Part shown: piece by piece, positions 4,531 through 7,340 of the stretch
Layout: the number at the start of each line of letters is the position of its first letter
Position numbering within the stretch: position 1 is the stretch's first letter
NCBI GenBank assembly: GCA_020058145.1
Contig: JAGVEP010000417.1
Coordinates: forward strand, 1-7,340
DNA: 7,340 nucleotides
Direction: 5' to 3'
Source: Phycisphaerae bacterium
GTDB taxonomy: Bacteria > Planctomycetota > Phycisphaerae > UBA1845 > Fen-1342
Translations under genes and position numbers: made by a program
Notes under the pieces: model-generated
What the model saw: the letters and a program-made list of their open reading frames with translations, nothing else
What the model was told of the DNA's origin: nothing
Databases searched by the model: none

Positions 4531-7152
4531 CTACGAGACTGGCGGCTCGGCAGGAGCCTCGCCCTCCCCCATCTCGCCCTCCCCCTCCAACTCGACCGCC
4601 TCAACCTGCGTCTCCGGAATCAGGTCCTCAGTCTCGTCCGGCTCGCCGGTGTCGTTGACGATCTTCGCAACGGCGGCGACGCGGTCGCCTTCGCCCAGGC
4701 GGATCAGCCGCACACCCTGTGTCGCCCGGCCGATCTCACGCAGGGCGTCGAGCCGCATCCGCATCAGGATGCCCGTGGCCGTAATGAGAATCAGCGCGTC
4801 GCTGTCCGTCACCGCGCGCAGCGCCACGACCGGCCCATTCCGCTCCGTGGTGCGGATGTTGATGACGCCCTTTCCCCCGCGGCGGGTCAGGCGGTACTCA
4901 TCCACCGCCGTGCGTTTGCCGAACCCGTTTTCGCAGACCGTCAGCACGCTCTGGCCAGGCTGAATGACGACCATGTCCACGACCACGTCGCCTTTTTCGA
5001 GCGAAATCCCGCGCACGCCGCGGGCCGAGCGGCCCATCGCCCGCACGTTATCCTCTTTGAACCGGCACGCCATGCCGAGCCGCGTGCCGAGGACGATTTC
5101 GTCGCTGCCGCTGGTGAGCGACGCTTTGATCAGCGTGTCATCGGGATCGAGTAAAATTGCTTGAATCCCCGTCGTCCGCGGATTCGCGAACGCGGTCAGC
5201 GGCGTCTTTTTCACCACGCCCTTCTCGGTCAAGAAGAAGACATATTGCTCCTCGAACGCCTTCACCGCCAGCACCGCCATCGGCTGTTCGTTGGGCTGCA
5301 TCGTAAGCATGTTGGCCAGCGCCCGCCCGCGGCTGGTCCGCGACATGCTCGGGATGTCGTACACCCGCAGCCAGTAGACGCGCCCCCGGTTGGTGAAGAC
5401 GAGCAGATAATCGTGTGTCGAGCACACGCGCACGTGCTCGATGAAATCGCCGTCCTTGGCTTCGGTGCTGCGGATGCCCTTTCCGCCGCGGCCCTGGCTG
5501 CGGTACGTGTCCGCCGCGACCCGTTTGATGTAACCCTCGTGCGAAATCGTCGCGACCACGTCCTCGCGCTCGACAAGCTGCTCCATGTCCAGCGTGCCAA
5601 CGGGGCCCGAAATCTGCGTCCGCCGCGGCTGGCCGTACTTCTCCTTCAGCTCCCGCAGATCCTCGGCGATGATGTCGCGCACCCGCCGTTCGTCGCTCAG
5701 AATCAACTCGTAGTCGGCGATTTGCTCGACCAAACCCGAGTACTCCTTCGCCAGCTCGGCGATTTCTAGCCCGGTCAGCCGGCGGAGCTGCATCCCGAGA
5801 ATCGCCTCCGCCTGCGTTTTCGTGAGATGCTGGTCGGTCGCCGTGGTCCGCGCGACAAATCCCCCGGGCAGGAGCTGCCGCACCGTGGCCGCCTCGCTCA
5901 GCCGCAGCGGCCGGGTCATCAGCCGCGCGCGGGCCGCGTCCGTGTCCGGCGATTGCCGAATGATGCGAATGATCTCGTCAATGTCGGCGACCGCGAGAAT
6001 CAGCCCCTCCAGCACGTGCGCCCGCTGTCGCGCCTTGCGGAGCAAGTACATCGTCCGCCGCCGGATGACGCTCGTACGATGCTGCACGAACTGCTCGATG
6101 AGTTGCTTCAGGTTCAGCGTCTTCGGTACGCGGTTCACGAGCACGATGTTGAGGGCGTGGATCGAACTCTGCAGCGGGGTGTACTGCCAGAGCTGGTTCA
6201 TCACGACCTGGGCGTTCGCGTCCTTCTTCAGGATGATGACCAGGCGAACCAGTTTCTCGCGGCCCGACTCGTCGCGTAGATCGTCGATGCCCTTGATCGT
6301 CCCGTTCTCGACCGCTTCGAGGATGCGGTCCTTGATCGTCGGTAGCAGTACGCCGTAGGGGATTTCATCGACGACAATGTGTACGCGGCCGGACTTGGTA
6401 TCCTCCAGGTGCATTTTGCCGCGGACGACGAGGGCCCCCCGGCCGGTCGCGCACACGTCGCGGAGACCGTCGGTGCCGCAAATCACCCCGCCGGTGGGAA
6501 AATCCGGCCCCGGCACGATTTTCAGCAGGCCGGGGGTGTCCAGGTCCGGGTGGTCCAGCACGGCGATCATCGCGTCGCAGATCTCGCCCAAATTGTGCGG
6601 CAGCAGGCGCGTCGCCATGCCGACCGCGATGCCCTCCGCGCCATTGACCAGCATGTTGGGGAACTTGCTCGGCAGAACCACCGGCTCCTGCCGCGTACCG
6701 TCGTAGTTGTCCTCGAAATCGACCGTCTCTTTTTCGAGATCCGTCAGCATTTGCTCGGCGGGCCCGGCGAGCCGCGCCTCGGTGTACCGCATCGCCGCCG
6801 GCGGATCGCCGTCGATGCTCCCGAAGTTGCCCTGGGGGTCGATGAGCAGGTGGCGCAGGCACCATTCCTGCCCGAGCCGCACCAGGGTGGGGTAAATCAC
6901 GCCTTCGCCGTGGGGGTGGTAGTTACCGCTCGTATCGCCACAGATCTTCGCACATTTGCGGTGCTTGGCCCGTGGGGAGAGGTTGAGGTCGTGCATCGCG
7001 ACGAGAATACGCCGTTGCGAGGGCTTGAGCCCGTCGCGGACGTCGGGCAGCGCGCGGGCCATGATGACGCTCATGGCGTACGTGAGATACGACTCCTGCA
7101 TCTCCTGCGAGATGGGCGTCGGGATGTTCTGTGCGGTGGGGGCGTCGCTCAT
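4531..7152 (-). CDS. gyrA: DNA gyrase subunit A
   Basis: The DNA breakage and reunion subunit of type IIA topoisomerase; with GyrB it introduces negative supercoils using ATP. The 873 residues are close to the usual length of about 875. The winged-helix region holds YAMSVIMARALPDVRDGLKP (about 25-44), the quinolone pocket HPHGEGVIYP (79-88) and the catalytic R122-Y123 (AAMRYTEARL). The C-terminal beta-pinwheel carries a GyrA-box-like QGRGGKG at 553-559, which favours GyrA over ParC, and RGGKGVINIRTTERNG further on. At the quinolone pocket, Gly84 and Pro88 stand where E. coli has Ser83 and Asp87. The acidic tail ends GEGEMGEGEAPAEPPVS and overlaps a dispersed repeat. The start has GGAGA 4 nt before the ATG. 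No gyrB is in view. Confidence 0.96.
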   Translation of the reverse strand: MSDAPTAQNIPTPISQEMQESYLTYAMSVIMARALPDVRDGLKPSQRRILVAMHDLNLSPRAKHRKCAKICGDTSGNYHPHGEGVIYPTLVRLGQEWCLRHLLIDPQGNFGSIDGDPPAAMRYTEARLAGPAEQMLTDLEKETVDFEDNYDGTRQEPVVLPSKFPNMLVNGAEGIAVGMATRLLPHNLGEICDAMIAVLDHPDLDTPGLLKIVPGPDFPTGGVICGTDGLRDVCATGRGALVVRGKMHLEDTKSGRVHIVVDEIPYGVLLPTIKDRILEAVENGTIKGIDDLRDESGREKLVRLVIILKKDANAQVVMNQLWQYTPLQSSIHALNIVLVNRVPKTLNLKQLIEQFVQHRTSVIRRRTMYLLRKARQRAHVLEGLILAVADIDEIIRIIRQSPDTDAARARLMTRPLRLSEAATVRQLLPGGFVARTTATDQHLTKTQAEAILGMQLRRLTGLEIAELAKEYSGLVEQIADYELILSDERRVRDIIAEDLRELKEKYGQPRRTQISGPVGTLDMEQLVEREDVVATISHEGYIKRVAADTYRSQGRGGKGIRSTEAKDGDFIEHVRVCSTHDYLLVFTNRGRVYWLRVYDIPSMSRTSRGRALANMLTMQPNEQPMAVLAVKAFEEQYVFFLTEKGVVKKTPLTAFANPRTTGIQAILLDPDDTLIKASLTSGSDEIVLGTRLGMACRFKEDNVRAMGRSARGVRGISLEKGDVVVDMVVIQPGQSVLTVCENGFGKRTAVDEYRLTRRGGKGVINIRTTERNGPVVALRAVTDSDALILITATGILMRMRLDALREIGRATQGVRLIRLGEGDRVAAVAKIVNDTGEPDETEDLIPETQVEAVELEGEGEMGEGEAPAEPPVS
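4544..4563 (-). repeat. repeat-derived segment in the 3' end of gyrA
   Basis: The gyrA coding strand reads GGCGAGGCTCCTGCCGAGCC here, encoding GEAPAEP four codons before the stop. The same sequence with one extra T occurs on the plus strand at 7232-7252, upstream of gyrA. It can fold (GGCTC with GAGCC). The match suggests that a dispersed repeat has become coding sequence. Confidence 0.7.
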
Positions 7153-7188
7153 GCTGTCTCCGCGGGAACGAACACTCGAATGGGCGGG

Positions 7189-7194
7189 ATTCTA
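7189..7194 (-). promoter_or_regulatory. possible -10 element for gyrA
   Basis: The minus strand reads TAGAAT (plus positions 7194-7189), 36 nt before the gyrA ATG. Seventeen bp upstream of it is GTGCGA, a poor -35 match. Only the -10 is reasonable, so this is a weak call. The cloverleaf-like repeat lies further upstream. Confidence 0.3.
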
Positions 7195-7231
7195 CGCGAT
7201 TCGGGCGCTTCTCGCACGGGCCGCCCCGCGC

Positions 7232-7329
7232 GGCGAGGCTCCTGTCCGAGCCCCACGCGCCAGCGTGGGGTTTTCCGCGGAGCGCGCTGCGCGGACCGCA
7301 GGCTCGCGCCTGAGGCTCGGACGGCGAGC
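7232..7329. repeat. complex palindromic (cloverleaf-like) intergenic repeat
   Basis: An outer stem TCCGAGCC (7245-7252) pairs with GGCTCGGA (7314-7321). Between them lie three more inverted repeats. CCCCACGC (7251-7258) pairs with GCGTGGGG (7263-7270), followed by TTTT. TCCGCG (7274-7279) pairs with CGCGGA (7290-7295). CAGGC (7299-7303) pairs with GCCTG (7308-7312). GCTCG (7315-7319) with CGAGC (7325-7329) extends it toward the window edge. The first hairpin shares CC at 7251-7252 with the outer stem, so the foldings partly compete. It resembles REP/BIME-type dispersed elements. I recall the CCCCACGC/GCGTGGGG hairpin as common in Planctomycetota. No transposase is in view, and the 8-bp hairpin with TTTT could terminate plus-strand transcripts. 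Confidence 0.7.
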
Positions 7330-7340
7330 TTTCCGCCACA

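Noticed and set aside
4402..5769. Plus-strand open frames opposite the 3' half of gyrA (4402-5154 and 5161-5769)
   Set aside because: Antisense shadows. The LGRSLALP stretch is the reverse reading of the repeat-derived gyrA tail.
4531..7152. parC (topoisomerase IV) in place of gyrA
   Set aside because: A GyrA-box-like QGRGGKG and full-length beta-pinwheel region with acidic tail favour gyrase. A single enzyme doing both jobs cannot be excluded.
7232..7329. tRNA or other structured RNA gene for the cloverleaf-like region
   Set aside because: Stem lengths and loops do not fit a tRNA, there is no T-loop GTTC motif or recognisable anticodon arm, and hairpin sequences look like dispersed repeats.

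Overview
The window is GC-rich bacterial chromosome that looks like Planctomycetota (or a close relative). This rests on three things. The GyrA breakage-region motif has the form GDTSGNYHPHGEGVIYPTL, which I recall from planctomycete gyrases. Short palindromic and octamer repeats typical of those genomes are dispersed between the genes. Repeat-derived sequence appears at the end of gyrA, where it encodes GEAPAEP. No rRNA, tRNA or CRISPR array is visible. The assignment is recognition from memory and was not checked by a search.

Layout, left to right. Positions 1-235 hold the possible tail of an upstream gene and a leader with a 9-bp hairpin. A hemerythrin-like HHE protein follows on the plus strand (236-694). 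Facing it on the minus strand is a decayed toxin-antitoxin-like cluster: a 40-codon remnant of a HEPN/DUF86 toxin (748-870), an apparently intact MNT-type nucleotidyltransferase antitoxin (857-1168) and a solitary HicB-like antitoxin (1297-1530). Upstream of these on the same strand is an NADP-type isocitrate dehydrogenase, icd (1629-2939). Its promoter region is shared with the divergent lysA, diaminopimelate decarboxylase (3103-4383). Finally gyrA (4531-7152, minus strand) converges on lysA, and a complex cloverleaf-like repeat lies upstream of gyrA at the right edge.

The three large genes are housekeeping: the TCA cycle with NADPH supply, the last step of lysine synthesis, and DNA supercoiling. 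They do not form one pathway. The accessory part is the small minus-strand cluster, where antitoxin-type genes survive and no complete toxin is seen.

The most unusual feature is inside icd. Eight tandem copies of an octanucleotide (minus-strand unit AGGCAACC) are read in frame as a period-8 peptide inserted just before a highly conserved segment. The unit is not a multiple of three, so gain or loss of one copy would break this central enzyme. A second octamer array with the same AGGCA core begins 8 bases after the icd stop. The other notable signal is repeat sequence shared between the 3' end of gyrA and the region upstream of gyrA. I see no clear undescribed multi-gene system.
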